NCBI RefSeq assembly: GCF_001650635.1
Contig: NZ_LWQU01000174.1
Span: 29,288-93,287, forward strand
Length of the DNA stretch: 64,000 bases
Reading direction: 5' to 3'
Origin: Magnetospirillum moscoviense
Lineage (GTDB): Bacteria; Pseudomonadota; Alphaproteobacteria; Rhodospirillales; Magnetospirillaceae
Positions 1 to 9,576 of this stretch are shown here, in pieces. Below the pieces are notes generated by a model that worked only from the letters and a program-made list of their open reading frames with translations, was not told the DNA's origin and ran no database searches. Within the stretch, counting starts at the first letter, position 1, and every line of letters begins with the position of its first letter. The position numbers and the translations under genes are program-made.

Positions 1-699
1 ATCATGACCGAGATGGGCGAGCGCGAACATCTGCGCGCCTTCTTCATTCGCCTGAACGAAGTGGCGCAAAGCCCGGGGGAACGCACCCTGGTCGGACGGA
101 TGGCGCTGGATGGCGGGCGGAACGATCTGGCGGTCGCGGTGGCGCGCCGTGCCGATCGCGACAGCGTGTTCCTGGTCGATGCCGGCTGGCCGATGCCGGC
201 GATCTCGGGCGACGACAGCCCGGAACAGGCCCTGGTCCTGGCCCTGATCCGTCAGGAAAGCGGCTTCATCACCGACGCGCAGTCACCTGTAGGGGCGCGG
301 GGATTGATGCAATTGATGCCGGCGACCGCCAAGAAGGTGGCGCAATCCATCAAGATGGCCTTCCATCCCGGCCGATTGGACGACCCGGACTACAATGTCC
401 GTCTGGGTCGGGCCTATCTGTCCGACATGATTTCCGATTTCGGCGGCTCCTATGTGCTGGCGCTGACCGCTTATAACGCCGGGCCATCCCGGGCCAGGCG
501 CTGGATCAGGGATTATGGCGACCCGCGCGAGGCCAATGTCGATGTGGTCGATTGGATCGAAATGATCCCGTTCACCGAAACCCGCGGCTATGTCCAGCGG
601 GTGATGGAAAGCGTGTCGATCTATCGCCGCAAGTTGGGGCGCAACGACGGCATCTCGTTCGAGGACGATCTGAAACGCTGGGCGCGGCGGGCGGGATAG
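1..699 (+). CDS. Soluble lytic murein transglycosylase, C-terminal part (5' end outside window)
   Basis: The frame is open from the first base, so this is the 3' end of a longer gene; the ATG at position 4 is probably internal. The visible 231 residues carry the SLT/goose-lysozyme-like catalytic domain: the motif ALIRQESGF with the expected catalytic Glu, then GARGLMQLMPATA, and downstream ALTAYNAGPSRARRW, the usual end of this domain. Such enzymes cleave peptidoglycan between MurNAc and GlcNAc in the periplasm, forming 1,6-anhydroMurNAc. The signal peptide and helical U-domain of the Slt70 type would lie upstream of the window. dnaE begins 6 bases after the stop on the same strand. Confidence 0.9.
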   Translation: MMTEMGEREHLRAFFIRLNEVAQSPGERTLVGRMALDGGRNDLAVAVARRADRDSVFLVDAGWPMPAISGDDSPEQALVLALIRQESGFITDAQSPVGARGLMQLMPATAKKVAQSIKMAFHPGRLDDPDYNVRLGRAYLSDMISDFGGSYVLALTAYNAGPSRARRWIRDYGDPREANVDVVDWIEMIPFTETRGYVQRVMESVSIYRRKLGRNDGISFEDDLKRWARRAG

Positions 700-705
700 G
701 CCGTC

Positions 706-3700
706 ATGCCCAGCCACGCCGATTTCGTCCATCTCAGGGTCCACACCGCCTATTCGCTGTCGGAAGGCGCCATCAAGATCAAGCAGCTGACCAAGCTGTG
801 CGAGAAGATGGCCATGCCGGCGGTCGGCATCGCCGACACCGGCAATCTGTTCGGCGGGCTGGAATTCTCGACCTCGTGCGCCGATGCCGGCATCCAGCCG
901 ATCATCGGCTGTCAGGTGGCGGTGCGCCGCGACGATGGTGCGCCCTCGAAGGACGGGCGCAAGCCCAATCCCGATTGGCTGGTGCTGCTGTGCCAGAACG
1001 AGGCCGGCTATTCCAACCTGCTGAAACTGGTGTCCAAGGCCTATCTGGAAACCGATGCCGGGGAAACGCCGCAGGTGCGGCTTTTGGACCTCGAGGTCCA
1101 TGCGGCCGGTCTTTTGGTGCTGACCGGGGCCGGCGGCGGCCCCGTCAACCGCCTGTTGACGGAAGGCCAAGCCGACAAGGCGGAAATCCTGCTGGCCCGC
1201 CTGGCCCAGGCCTTCCCCGGCCGCACCTATGTCGAGCTGCAGCGCCATGGCATCAATGCCCAGGACCGGGTCGAGCCGGCACTGGTCGAGCTGGCCTACA
1301 AGCATGGGCTGCCGTTGGTCGCCACCAACGAGCCGTTCTTCGCCGACCGCGCCATGTACGAAGCGCACGATGCCCTGATCTGCATCGCCGAGGGCGCCTA
1401 TGTCGCCCAGGAAGAGCGCCGCCGCCTGACGCCCGAGCATTATTTCAAGAGCCCCGAGGAAATGCGGGCGCTGTTCGCCGATTTGCCGGAAGCTTGCGAC
1501 AATACCCTGGTGGTGGCCAAGCGTTGCGCCTTCATGGTGTTCAAGCGCAAGCCGATCCTGCCGCCCTATCGCATGGACGGCCTGACCGAGGCCGAGGTCT
1601 TACGCAAGAAGTGCCTGGAAGGGTTGGAGGCCCGGCTGGAAAAGCACGTCTTCCAGCCCGGCATGACCGACGACGAGAAGGAGCACGCCGCCAAGCCCTA
1701 TCGCGAGCGCATCGAGTACGAAATCGGCGTGATCGAGCAGATGGGCTTTCCCGGCTACTTCCTGATCGTGTCGGATTTCATTCAATGGTCGAAGGCGCAC
1801 GATATTCCGGTCGGTCCGGGCCGTGGTTCGGGCGCCGGCTCGGCGGTGGCCTGGGCGCTGACCATCACCGATCTCGACCCATTGCGCTGGGGCTTGCTGT
1901 TCGAACGCTTCTTGAACCCCGAACGCGTGTCGATGCCCGACTTCGACATCGATTTCTGCCAGGACCGCCGCGAAGAGACCATTCGCTACGTTCAGGACAA
2001 ATACGGCTACGCCCAGGTCGCCCAGATCATCACCTTCGGTAAGCTGCAGGCCCGCGCCGTGCTGCGCGACGTCGGCCGCGTGCTGCAGATGCCGTACGGA
2101 CAGGTCGATCGCATCTGCAAGCTGGTGCCCAACAATCCGGCCAATCCGGTGACCCTGGAACAGGCCTTGGAGGTCGAACCGCAGCTCAAGGAAGCGCGCG
2201 AGCGCGACGAGGCGGTCGGCCATTTGATCGATCTGGCGATGAAGCTGGAAGGGCTTTACCGCCATGCCTCGACCCACGCGGCCGGCGTGGTGATCGGCGA
2301 CCGCTCGCTGGACGAACTGGTGCCGCTTTACCGCGATCCCAGGTCCGACATGCCGGTGACCCAGTTCAACATGAAGTGGGTAGAGGCGGCCGGCCTGGTC
2401 AAGTTCGACTTCCTGGGCCTCAAGACCTTGTCGGTGATGATCACCGCGATCAAGCACATCAAGAAGGTCACCGGCACCGAGGTCGATTTGTCGGCATTGC
2501 CGCTGGACGACCAGCATTCCTACGAACTCTTGACCCGGGGCGACACCGCCGGCGTGTTCCAGCTGGAAAGTTCGGGCATGCGCGACGTGCTGCGCAAGAT
2601 GCGCCCGAACCGGCTGGAAGATCTGATCGCGGTGGTGGCGCTTTACCGCCCCGGCCCGATGGACCAGATTCCGCGTTACATCGCCTGTAAGCACGGGCTG
2701 GAGCAGCCGGACTACATGCATCCGTTGCTGGAGCCGATCTTGAAGGAAACCTTCGGGATCATGGTCTACCAGGAACAGGTGATGCAGATCGCCCAGGTGT
2801 TGTCAGGCTATTCCCTGGGCGGCGCCGATCTGTTGCGCCGCGCCATGGGCAAGAAGATCAAGGAAGAGATGGAGGCCCAGCGCAAGGCCTTCGTCGATGG
2901 CGCGGTGGCGCGCGGCGTCGATGGCGACCAGGCCTCGATGATCTTCGACAAGGTGGCGAAATTCGCCGAATACGGCTTCAACAAGTCGCACGCGGCGGCC
3001 TATGCCCTGATCGCCTATCAGACCGCCTGGCTAAAGGCCAACCATCCGGCCGAGTTCATGGCCGCGACCATGACCTACGAAATCAGCTCGACCGACAAGC
3101 TGAACGCCTTCCGCCAGGAACTCGACCGGCTGAAGATCAAGCTGCTGCCGCCCGACATCAACAAGTCGCGCGCCGATTTCTCGGTGGAAAAGCTGCCCGA
3201 CGGCACCTTGGCGGTGCGCTATGCCCTGGCGGCCTTGAAGAATGTCGGCGAAGGCGCTTGCCGTTCCATCGCCGACGAACGCGACCGTGGCGGTCCCTAC
3301 AAGGATCTGTTCGATTTCGCCCGCAGGCTGGATACCAAACAGCTGAACCGCCGCCAGATGGAAAACATGGTCCGCGCCGGCGTGTTCGACAGCCTGGAAA
3401 AGAATCGTGGCAAGGTGTTCAAGAACGTCGAATCGCTGATGCGCTTCGCTGCGGCCGAGGCGGAAAGCCGCGGCTCGCAGCAGATGAGCCTGCTGGGCGG
3501 AAACGTCGCCCCGGCGCCCAAGCTGGAAAACGCCCCCGACTGGTCGCCGCACGAGAAACTAAGCCAGGAATTCGACGCCATCGGTTTCTATCTGTCGGCC
3601 CATCCGTTGGACGCCTTCGCCAAAAGCCTGAAGCGCCTGGGGGCCTTGAAGATCACCGAATTGCCGCGCCATCTGCAGGCCGGCGGCAAGGGCCGGGTGA

Positions 3701-4170
3701 AGCTGGCCGGCAATCTGTTATCGAAGCAGGAACGCACGTCCGCCAAGGGCAGCCGCTACGCCTTCCTGACCCTGTCCGACGCCTCGGGCATGTTCGAGGT
3801 CACCTGCTTCTCGGAAGTCCTGAACACCACCCGCGAATTGCTGGAAGCCGGCGGGCCACTGCTGCTCGAGGTCGATGCCCGCCTCGAGGACGAACAATTG
3901 CGCCTGACCTGCCAGCGGATCGCCTCGCTGGACCAAGAGGCGGCCAAGGCCGCCGCCGGCCTGCGCATCACCATCCGCGACGAGGCGCCGCTTCCCGCCC
4001 TGGCCGGGCTGGTCGAAAAGGAAGCGCGCGGACGCAACCGCATCACCATCGTCTCGCAGATCGGCAACCGCGAGGTCGAAATCGGGCTGAAACAGACCAT
4101 CCAGCTCAGCCCGGCCTTCATGGGCGCCCTACGCTCGGTGTCGGGCATCGTCGAGGTCGAGGAAATCTAA
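706..4170 (+). CDS. dnaE: DNA polymerase III alpha subunit
   Basis: This 1154-residue protein is the replicative polymerase catalytic subunit. The N-terminal PHP domain starts at VHLRVHTAYS (about residues 8-17). The palm carries GPGRGSGAGS and the metal-binding aspartates in PDFDIDF (about 411-417). A helix-hairpin-helix region, an OB-fold (about 1000-1070) and a C-terminal clamp/tau-binding segment follow. The length matches bacterial DnaE1 (about 1150-1160). The ATG at 706 begins MPSHADFVHL, the normal start for the family, 6 bases after the transglycosylase stop. No frameshift is seen. Confidence 0.98.
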   Translation: MPSHADFVHLRVHTAYSLSEGAIKIKQLTKLCEKMAMPAVGIADTGNLFGGLEFSTSCADAGIQPIIGCQVAVRRDDGAPSKDGRKPNPDWLVLLCQNEAGYSNLLKLVSKAYLETDAGETPQVRLLDLEVHAAGLLVLTGAGGGPVNRLLTEGQADKAEILLARLAQAFPGRTYVELQRHGINAQDRVEPALVELAYKHGLPLVATNEPFFADRAMYEAHDALICIAEGAYVAQEERRRLTPEHYFKSPEEMRALFADLPEACDNTLVVAKRCAFMVFKRKPILPPYRMDGLTEAEVLRKKCLEGLEARLEKHVFQPGMTDDEKEHAAKPYRERIEYEIGVIEQMGFPGYFLIVSDFIQWSKAHDIPVGPGRGSGAGSAVAWALTITDLDPLRWGLLFERFLNPERVSMPDFDIDFCQDRREETIRYVQDKYGYAQVAQIITFGKLQARAVLRDVGRVLQMPYGQVDRICKLVPNNPANPVTLEQALEVEPQLKEARERDEAVGHLIDLAMKLEGLYRHASTHAAGVVIGDRSLDELVPLYRDPRSDMPVTQFNMKWVEAAGLVKFDFLGLKTLSVMITAIKHIKKVTGTEVDLSALPLDDQHSYELLTRGDTAGVFQLESSGMRDVLRKMRPNRLEDLIAVVALYRPGPMDQIPRYIACKHGLEQPDYMHPLLEPILKETFGIMVYQEQVMQIAQVLSGYSLGGADLLRRAMGKKIKEEMEAQRKAFVDGAVARGVDGDQASMIFDKVAKFAEYGFNKSHAAAYALIAYQTAWLKANHPAEFMAATMTYEISSTDKLNAFRQELDRLKIKLLPPDINKSRADFSVEKLPDGTLAVRYALAALKNVGEGACRSIADERDRGGPYKDLFDFARRLDTKQLNRRQMENMVRAGVFDSLEKNRGKVFKNVESLMRFAAAEAESRGSQQMSLLGGNVAPAPKLENAPDWSPHEKLSQEFDAIGFYLSAHPLDAFAKSLKRLGALKITELPRHLQAGGKGRVKLAGNLLSKQERTSAKGSRYAFLTLSDASGMFEVTCFSEVLNTTRELLEAGGPLLLEVDARLEDEQLRLTCQRIASLDQEAAKAAAGLRITIRDEAPLPALAGLVEKEARGRNRITIVSQIGNREVEIGLKQTIQLSPAFMGALRSVSGIVEVEEI

Positions 4171-4260
4171 GTTTGTCTGTACGGCCCGTGCCGGGCCCGC
4201 TCACACGCCGCGCGGGCTTGGCGCATGTTCCGCTCTGACCGGGTCAGACCGGGAAATGCG

Positions 4261-4995
4261 CTAAATTTCCCACGGCGGGTCGGGCAGGCGCTGGAACAAT
4301 TCGCGGATGCCCTTGCCCCAATGGGTGCGCAGATCCTCGAAATAGGAATCGTGGTCGCGCACCACCTGATGGGTGGCGACCTTGAAGGTGTCCTTGCGAT
4401 AGACCAACAGATCAATCGGCAGGCCGACCGTCATGTTCGAGCGGATGGTCGAATCCAGCGATACCAGGGCGCATTTGGCGGCACTGGTCAGGTCGGTCTT
4501 GGTGTTGACCATGCGGTCGATGATCGGCTTGCCGTATTTGGTTTCGCCGATCTGGAAGTAGGGGGTCTCGGGCGTCGCCTCGATGAAGTTGCCGGCGGCG
4601 TAGATCATGAACAGGCGCGGTTCCTCGCCCTTGATCTGGCCACCCAGGATCAACGAGATGGTGAAATCGACGCCGGCTTCCTTCAGGGCCTTGCCGTCAT
4701 GGTGATAGACCTGACGCACCGCCTGGCCGACCAGCCGGGCGGCGTGCTGCAAGGAATCGACGTTCAACATGCTGTGGTCGGTGGCGTCGGCGCGGACATT
4801 CTGTTCCAGGATCGCCACCACCGCCTGGGTGATCGCCAGGTTGCCGGCGCTCAGCAGCACGATCAGGCGGTCGTCGTCCTTTTGCCACACCCGCATCTTG
4901 CGATAGGTCGAAATGTGGTCGACACCGGCATTGGTCCGCGAGTCGGACGCCAGAACCAGGCCCTCGTCCAAGGCCATCGCCAAACAATAGGTCAT
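4261..4995 (-). CDS. Anbu-type proteasome-like peptidase (ancestral beta-subunit homologue)
   Basis: The 244-residue protein begins MTYCLAMALDEGLVLASDSRTNAG. After Met removal Thr would be the N-terminal nucleophile. Asp and Arg of the SDSR motif fall at mature positions 17 and 19, and a Lys lies near 32, matching the Thr1/Asp17/Lys33 triad of proteasome beta subunits and HslV. The length (about 240-250) and the conserved tail fit the Anbu/BPH family rather than HslV (about 175). Anbu forms open helical or ring assemblies; its substrates are poorly known. Family members usually sit with an alpha-E protein, a circularly permuted ATP-grasp and a transglutaminase-like gene. None is here: the 3' neighbour is dnaE (convergent) and the 5' neighbour is putA (divergent). 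A GGGGGAG ribosome site precedes the ATG. Confidence 0.88.
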   Translation of the reverse strand: MTYCLAMALDEGLVLASDSRTNAGVDHISTYRKMRVWQKDDDRLIVLLSAGNLAITQAVVAILEQNVRADATDHSMLNVDSLQHAARLVGQAVRQVYHHDGKALKEAGVDFTISLILGGQIKGEEPRLFMIYAAGNFIEATPETPYFQIGETKYGKPIIDRMVNTKTDLTSAAKCALVSLDSTIRSNMTVGLPIDLLVYRKDTFKVATHQVVRDHDSYFEDLRTHWGKGIRELFQRLPDPPWEI

Positions 4996-5104
4996 CTTCG
5001 GTCACTCTCCCCCGTATGAAACCGTATTCTTGATGCAAGCGGCATGCCCGCCGCCCCTTGAACGACAGGGATTGGTATCGCACATCCGAAGAAAGGGGGA
5101 AACC

Positions 5105-8041
5105 ATGTCCGATCGCAGCCCGATCATCACCGCTCATCGTCAGGACGAAGCCGCCTGCCTTCGGGACTTGCTGGCCCAGGTCGCACTGCCGCCGGCTTGG
5201 GTGCAGGCCCGCGCCGCGCAATTGATCCAGGTGGCCCGCAACCGGCCGCCGGCTCTGTTCGACGCCTTGTTGCAGGAATTCAGCCTGTCCAATGCGGAAG
5301 GGGTCAGCCTGATGGTGATCGCCGAATCGCTGCTCAGGATTCCCGATAGAGCCACCATCGACGCCTTGATCGAGGACCGGTTGGGGCATGGGGATTGGCA
5401 CCGCCATCTGGGCCATTCGCCATCAAGGCTGGTCAACGTGGCGGCCTGGGGGCTGGCGACCGGGGCTGACCTGCTGCACCATGCCGGCCTGGTGGTGCGA
5501 CTGGGCGAGCCGGTCCTGCGGGCGGCCTTGGCGCAAGCCGTGCGCTTGCTGGCCCACCAGTTCGTGATGGGAAGCTCCATTGAGGACGCCCTGGCCCGGT
5601 CCGATACCCGCTATCGCTATTCCTTCGACATGCTGGGCGAAGGCGCCAGGACCCAAGCCGATGCCGACCGCCATTTCGACGCCTATACCGAGGCCATCGC
5701 CGCCATCGGCCGGACATCCGGCGGGCAGGGGCCGATTGTGGGGCCGGGCATCTCGGTCAAGCTGTCGGCCCTGCATCCCCGCTTCGAGACGGCGCAGACC
5801 GAGCGGGTCCTGGCCCAGTTGGCGCCCCGCCTGGCCGAACTGGGGCGCTTGGCCCAAGATGTCAATGTCGGGTTGACAATCGATGCCGAGGAGGCCCATC
5901 GCCTGCATCTGACCCTGGATGTGTTGGAGCGCCTGGTCTGGTGGGATGGGCTGGGGCTGGCGGTTCAGGCCTATCAAAAGCGAGCCCGGGCGGTGTGTGG
6001 TTATTTGGCGGAAATGGCCCGTGCCCGGGGCGTTCGCCTGGTGGTGCGCCTGGTCAAGGGCGCCTATTGGGACGGCGAGATCAAGCGGGCGCAAGAGGCT
6101 GGCCTGGCCACCTATCCGGTCTTCACTGACAAGGCCGCCACCGACCTGTCCTATCTCGCCTGCGCGCATATTTTGTTCGGTGGCGAAACGTTCATCTATC
6201 CGGCCTTCGCCACCCACAACGCTCAGAGCATCGCCAGCATCGAGGCTTTGGCCGGATCGCGCACCGATTGGGAGTTCCAGCGCCTGCACGGCATGGGCGA
6301 GCGAATCTACGAGCAAATCGTCGCCAGCCATCCCTGCCGGGTCTATGCCCCCGTCGGTCATCACCACGATTTGCTGCCCTATCTGGTCCGCCGTTTGTTG
6401 GAAAACGGCGCCAACGGCTCGTTCGTCAACCATATGGTTGACGAAGATGCGCCCATCGACAGCCTGATCCAGGCGCCGCATCAGGTTTGTCGTGGTGGCT
6501 TGCCGGAACCGCCATTGATGTTTGCCCCCGAGCGGCGGGCGGCGGTGGGATGGGACCTGTCCGAGCCCGATGTCCGGGCAATGATGGAAGGCCATGCCGC
6601 CGCCCGGCCCGACCATCCGCGCCCGCCAACTTCCGCGCCCGCAGATGTCAACCATGCGGTTGACGCCGCGGCTGCGGCTGCCGGGTCCTGGGACCGTCTG
6701 GGCGGCGAGCGCCGGGCGGAAATCCTTGAAAATGCGTCGGATCTTGTGGAATCCGCGGCCCCGGACCTGATGGCAGGACTGGTCCACGAGGCCGGCAAGA
6801 CCATCCCCGACGCCCTGGCCGAACTGCGCGAGACGGTCGATTTCCTGCGTTATTACGCCGTGCAGGCGCGGAAACATTTTGGGGGCGATATGGTCCTGCC
6901 GGGACCGGCCGGTGAAAGCAACAGGTTGCGGCTGAAGGGCAGGGGGGTGTTCGCCGCCATCAGCCCGTGGAACTTCCCCCTGGCGATCTTCGTCGGTCAG
7001 GTCGCGGCGGCCCTGGCCGCCGGCAATGCCGTGGTGGCCAAGGCAGCACCGCAGACGCCAAGGATCGCCGCCCGCGCGGTGGATCTGCTGCATCAAGCCG
7101 GGGTGCCCCGGGGCGTCTTGCATCTGGTGACGGGTGGCGTCGAAATCGGCCAGGCCCTGACCCAGCATCCCGGTTTGACTGGGGTTTCCTTCACCGGTTC
7201 CACTGCCACCGCCCAGGCGATCAATCGCCGGCTGGCGGCCAGGTCCGGGCCGATCATTCCGCTGATCGCCGAAACCGGCGGCATCAACGCCCTGATCGCC
7301 GATTCCTCGGCATTACCCGAGCAACTGGTCGACGACATCATCGTCTCGGCCTTTCGTTCGGCCGGGCAGCGCTGTTCGTCAGCGCGAATCCTGTTCGTGC
7401 AAAATGAGGCTGCAAAAACGGTCGAACGGCTGCTGGCCGGGGCGGCGGCCGAGCTTCGGCTGGGGTCGCCCTGGCACTTGTCGACCGATATCGGCCCGGT
7501 GATTGATGCCGCCGCCCGCGACCGCCTGCAGGCCCATGCCGATTGGATCGGGCACCGGGCCGCCCGATTGTTCGAATGTCCCATTCCCGATGGTCTGGCG
7601 GAACTGACGATGTTCGGCCCTCGGGCCTTTCGCCTGGAAAATGCCGATCTGTTGGGCGCGGAAGTGTTCGGCCCGATCCTGCACGTGGTGCATTTCGCCC
7701 GGTCGCACCTGGGTTCGGTCCTGGATTGGATCAATGCCAGCGGCTATGGCCTGACGCTCGGCATCCATTCACGAATTGATTCGTTTTGGCAACAAGTGGC
7801 CGAGAACGTGCGTGTCGGCAACATCTATGTCAATCGCGGTCAGATCGGGGCAGTGGTTGGGGTGCAGCCGTTCGGCGGCGAGGGTCTGTCGGGCACCGGC
7901 CCGAAAGCCGGCGGCCCGCACACACTATTCCGTTACGCGACGGAAACGACCACCAGCATCAATCTCGCCGCCATTGGCGGCGATGTCGGATTGCTGACCG
8001 GTGGTCGTCAACCGAAGTTTACGCCTTGCGGCAGGTCTTGA
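5105..8041 (+). CDS. putA: Bifunctional proline dehydrogenase / pyrroline-5-carboxylate dehydrogenase
   Basis: PutA oxidises proline to glutamate in two steps. The start at 5105 is preferred over an in-frame codon at 5030 because GAAAGGGGG lies just before it; this gives 978 residues. The PRODH barrel occupies about 60-480 (VRLVKGAYWDGEIKRA, GANGSFVNHMVDEDAP). The aldehyde dehydrogenase domain occupies about 500-970, with ISPWNFPLAI, the glutamate in LIAETGGINA and the catalytic cysteine in SAGQRCSSAR. The N-terminus starts directly with helices before PRODH and shows no ribbon-helix-helix DNA-binding domain, so this should be a PutA without the repressor function. It is divergent from Anbu and overlaps the convergent DUF2892 gene by 23 bp. 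Confidence 0.96.
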   Translation: MSDRSPIITAHRQDEAACLRDLLAQVALPPAWVQARAAQLIQVARNRPPALFDALLQEFSLSNAEGVSLMVIAESLLRIPDRATIDALIEDRLGHGDWHRHLGHSPSRLVNVAAWGLATGADLLHHAGLVVRLGEPVLRAALAQAVRLLAHQFVMGSSIEDALARSDTRYRYSFDMLGEGARTQADADRHFDAYTEAIAAIGRTSGGQGPIVGPGISVKLSALHPRFETAQTERVLAQLAPRLAELGRLAQDVNVGLTIDAEEAHRLHLTLDVLERLVWWDGLGLAVQAYQKRARAVCGYLAEMARARGVRLVVRLVKGAYWDGEIKRAQEAGLATYPVFTDKAATDLSYLACAHILFGGETFIYPAFATHNAQSIASIEALAGSRTDWEFQRLHGMGERIYEQIVASHPCRVYAPVGHHHDLLPYLVRRLLENGANGSFVNHMVDEDAPIDSLIQAPHQVCRGGLPEPPLMFAPERRAAVGWDLSEPDVRAMMEGHAAARPDHPRPPTSAPADVNHAVDAAAAAAGSWDRLGGERRAEILENASDLVESAAPDLMAGLVHEAGKTIPDALAELRETVDFLRYYAVQARKHFGGDMVLPGPAGESNRLRLKGRGVFAAISPWNFPLAIFVGQVAAALAAGNAVVAKAAPQTPRIAARAVDLLHQAGVPRGVLHLVTGGVEIGQALTQHPGLTGVSFTGSTATAQAINRRLAARSGPIIPLIAETGGINALIADSSALPEQLVDDIIVSAFRSAGQRCSSARILFVQNEAAKTVERLLAGAAAELRLGSPWHLSTDIGPVIDAAARDRLQAHADWIGHRAARLFECPIPDGLAELTMFGPRAFRLENADLLGAEVFGPILHVVHFARSHLGSVLDWINASGYGLTLGIHSRIDSFWQQVAENVRVGNIYVNRGQIGAVVGVQPFGGEGLSGTGPKAGGPHTLFRYATETTTSINLAAIGGDVGLLTGGRQPKFTPCGRS

Positions 8042-8207
8042 TGCCCAGCGGCAGATAGGCCGGGCACCAGCCGATCAGGCCGGTGGCCAGCGGCACCACG
8101 CCGATGAAGCCCCACACACCGACAAGGCCGGTCGCGGCGGCCCCGATCAGGCCGATTCCAGCGACAATGCGAAGGATGCGGTCGATACCGCCAACGTTCT
8201 TGTTCAT
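8019..8207 (-). CDS. DUF2892 (YgaP-like) small membrane protein
   Basis: This 62-residue protein starts at MNKNVGGIDRILRI, preceded by a GGAG ribosome site. It has two hydrophobic helices (GIGLIGAAATGLVGVWGFIGVVPLA) and ends WCPAYLPLGIKTC. NVGxxDRxxR at the N-terminus and GxCPxYxxxGxxTC at the C-terminus are the hallmark of DUF2892 inner-membrane proteins. Their role is unclear; the domain often follows rhodanese or Crp/Fnr genes in proteobacteria. It lies 71 bp downstream of the Crp/Fnr gene on the same strand and is likely co-transcribed with it. Its last 23 bases overlap the 3' end of putA on the other strand. Confidence 0.85.
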   Translation of the reverse strand: MNKNVGGIDRILRIVAGIGLIGAAATGLVGVWGFIGVVPLATGLIGWCPAYLPLGIKTCRKA

Positions 8208-8269
8208 GATTGCTCCGACATCAAAATGGTTCAGTCGGGGCACTAGACCACAACGAGCGCCATCGTTCC

Positions 8270-8282
8270 GTGACTAGGTCAC
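8270..8282. promoter_or_regulatory. 13-bp dyad GTGAC-TAG-GTCAC at the 3' end of the Crp/Fnr gene
   Basis: A perfect 5-bp inverted repeat separated by three bases overlaps the stop codon of the Crp/Fnr gene and lies about 62 bp upstream of the DUF2892 start. It could be an operator for the small downstream gene or a chance palindrome. It does not match the E. coli CRP/FNR spacing. Confidence 0.25.
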
Positions 8283-8953
8283 ACACCGTCGGACAGGCTG
8301 GATAGTCCTTTTGCATCGCGGATCTCGACGCGGCCGCGATGCAGGCAGACCCAGCCGCGCCGCTCGAATTCCTTGAGCTGGCGGCTGACCACCTCGCGGG
8401 CGGTGCCCAGTTCGACGGCGATTTCCTGGTGGGTGGCGCGGGCGTGGCCGCCGCTATCGGCATGCTGGCGCAGCCAGGCGGCCAGGCGGACATCGACCCG
8501 GCCGAAAGCAACTTCCTCGATCAACATCAGCAAATCGCCGATCCGCGCCGCATAGGCCGAGAACACGAAGTCCCGGAACGCTTCCGAGTGCCCGAGAAGG
8601 GTGCGGAAGGTCGCGGCCGGCAGCACCAACGCGCGGACGTCGGTCTCGGCGATACCCTCGGCGGCATAATCCTCGCGGGCGATCAGGCAATTGGTGGTCA
8701 AGACGCAGGATTGGCCGGATTCCACGCGGTACAGCACGATCTCGCGCCCGTTCTCGGCGACCTTCTGCACGCGGATCGAGCCGTCCATCACCAGGACGTA
8801 GCTGGAACATTCGGCGCCGTCCTGGAACAACACGGTGCCGGCCGGAATGGCGGCGACACGGGCCGAATCGCGCAGCAGCCGGGTGCTGTCGGAATCCAGT
8901 TTGGCAAACTGGGGAAACGAGGCGACGATATCCCCGTCCATCGATCCGCTCAT
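8279..8953 (-). CDS. Crp/Fnr-family transcriptional regulator
   Basis: The 224-residue protein has an N-terminal cyclic-nucleotide-binding fold (about 15-130; IPAGTVLFQDGAECSSYVLVMDG) and a C-terminal winged helix (about 150-215; THQEIAVELGTAREVVSRQLKEFERRGWV). The family FNR cysteine cluster is absent, so it is not an FNR-type oxygen sensor; the effector cannot be told from sequence. Its start overlaps the stop of the ACT-domain gene as ATGA (8950-8953), indicating translational coupling. The DUF2892 gene follows. Confidence 0.92.
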   Translation of the reverse strand: MSGSMDGDIVASFPQFAKLDSDSTRLLRDSARVAAIPAGTVLFQDGAECSSYVLVMDGSIRVQKVAENGREIVLYRVESGQSCVLTTNCLIAREDYAAEGIAETDVRALVLPAATFRTLLGHSEAFRDFVFSAYAARIGDLLMLIEEVAFGRVDVRLAAWLRQHADSGGHARATHQEIAVELGTAREVVSRQLKEFERRGWVCLHRGRVEIRDAKGLSSLSDGV

Positions 8954-9462
8954 GCCGCTTCGATATGGCAGGTCAGGTGCAGCTCGCCGGCGGTATTGGC
9001 CACCGTCGCCAGGCAGGCATCGGCCCGTTCCGTCAGCGATACGGCGAAGCGGGTGATGTAAAGCCCCTGTTCGGGAAGGCGTTGGGCGTCCATGCGAACG
9101 ATGTTGGCCTTGAACTCGCCGAACACCTCGGACAGGCGGGCGACCAGGCCGGGACGGTCGCCGCCCGACACCACCACCCGGTGGGTGATTCGCCCGGCCG
9201 GCCCGTGGGCGGAATCAAGGTCGAACGACCTGACCGAAATCTGCGCCGCGGCCAGTTCCGGCATCGCTTCCAGCGCGCCTTCGATCTCGAGGGCGTCGAT
9301 ACCGGCCGGCAATTCGCAAATCGAGGTGAATTCGGCGCCGGCGCCCAGCATGGCGAAGCTGGTATCGCCCAGATTGGCGCCAAGGTCGAACAGCCTGCCG
9401 GTGATCGCGGCGATCAGGCCGGTGCGATCGGGGCAGAAGATCGAGATCAGGACGGTGCTCAT
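8950..9462 (-). CDS. Double ACT-domain protein, GcvR-like
   Basis: The 170-residue protein starts MSTVLISIFCPDRTGLIAAI and contains two ACT repeats. The first is about 3-75. The second is about 90-160 and begins HRVVVSGGDRPGLVARLSEV. The glycine cleavage repressor-like family (GcvR) has this architecture, as do other small two-ACT proteins that bind amino acids. The frame extends much further upstream, but that part has no protein-like character and overlaps the divergent cytochrome gene. It is the first gene of a three-gene minus-strand operon with the Crp/Fnr and DUF2892 genes. Confidence 0.85.
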   Translation of the reverse strand: MSTVLISIFCPDRTGLIAAITGRLFDLGANLGDTSFAMLGAGAEFTSICELPAGIDALEIEGALEAMPELAAAQISVRSFDLDSAHGPAGRITHRVVVSGGDRPGLVARLSEVFGEFKANIVRMDAQRLPEQGLYITRFAVSLTERADACLATVANTAGELHLTCHIEAA

Positions 9463-9576
9463 GTCAAAGGCCCGCAGCCGTGGAAAACAGGCCCCATCAT
9501 GCGCCTTGGCCGGCGGATTGCAACCCACTACCGCGGGCGCGGCGGGGCCGTTATAGTTCGCGCCAGGAGGGGCGGA

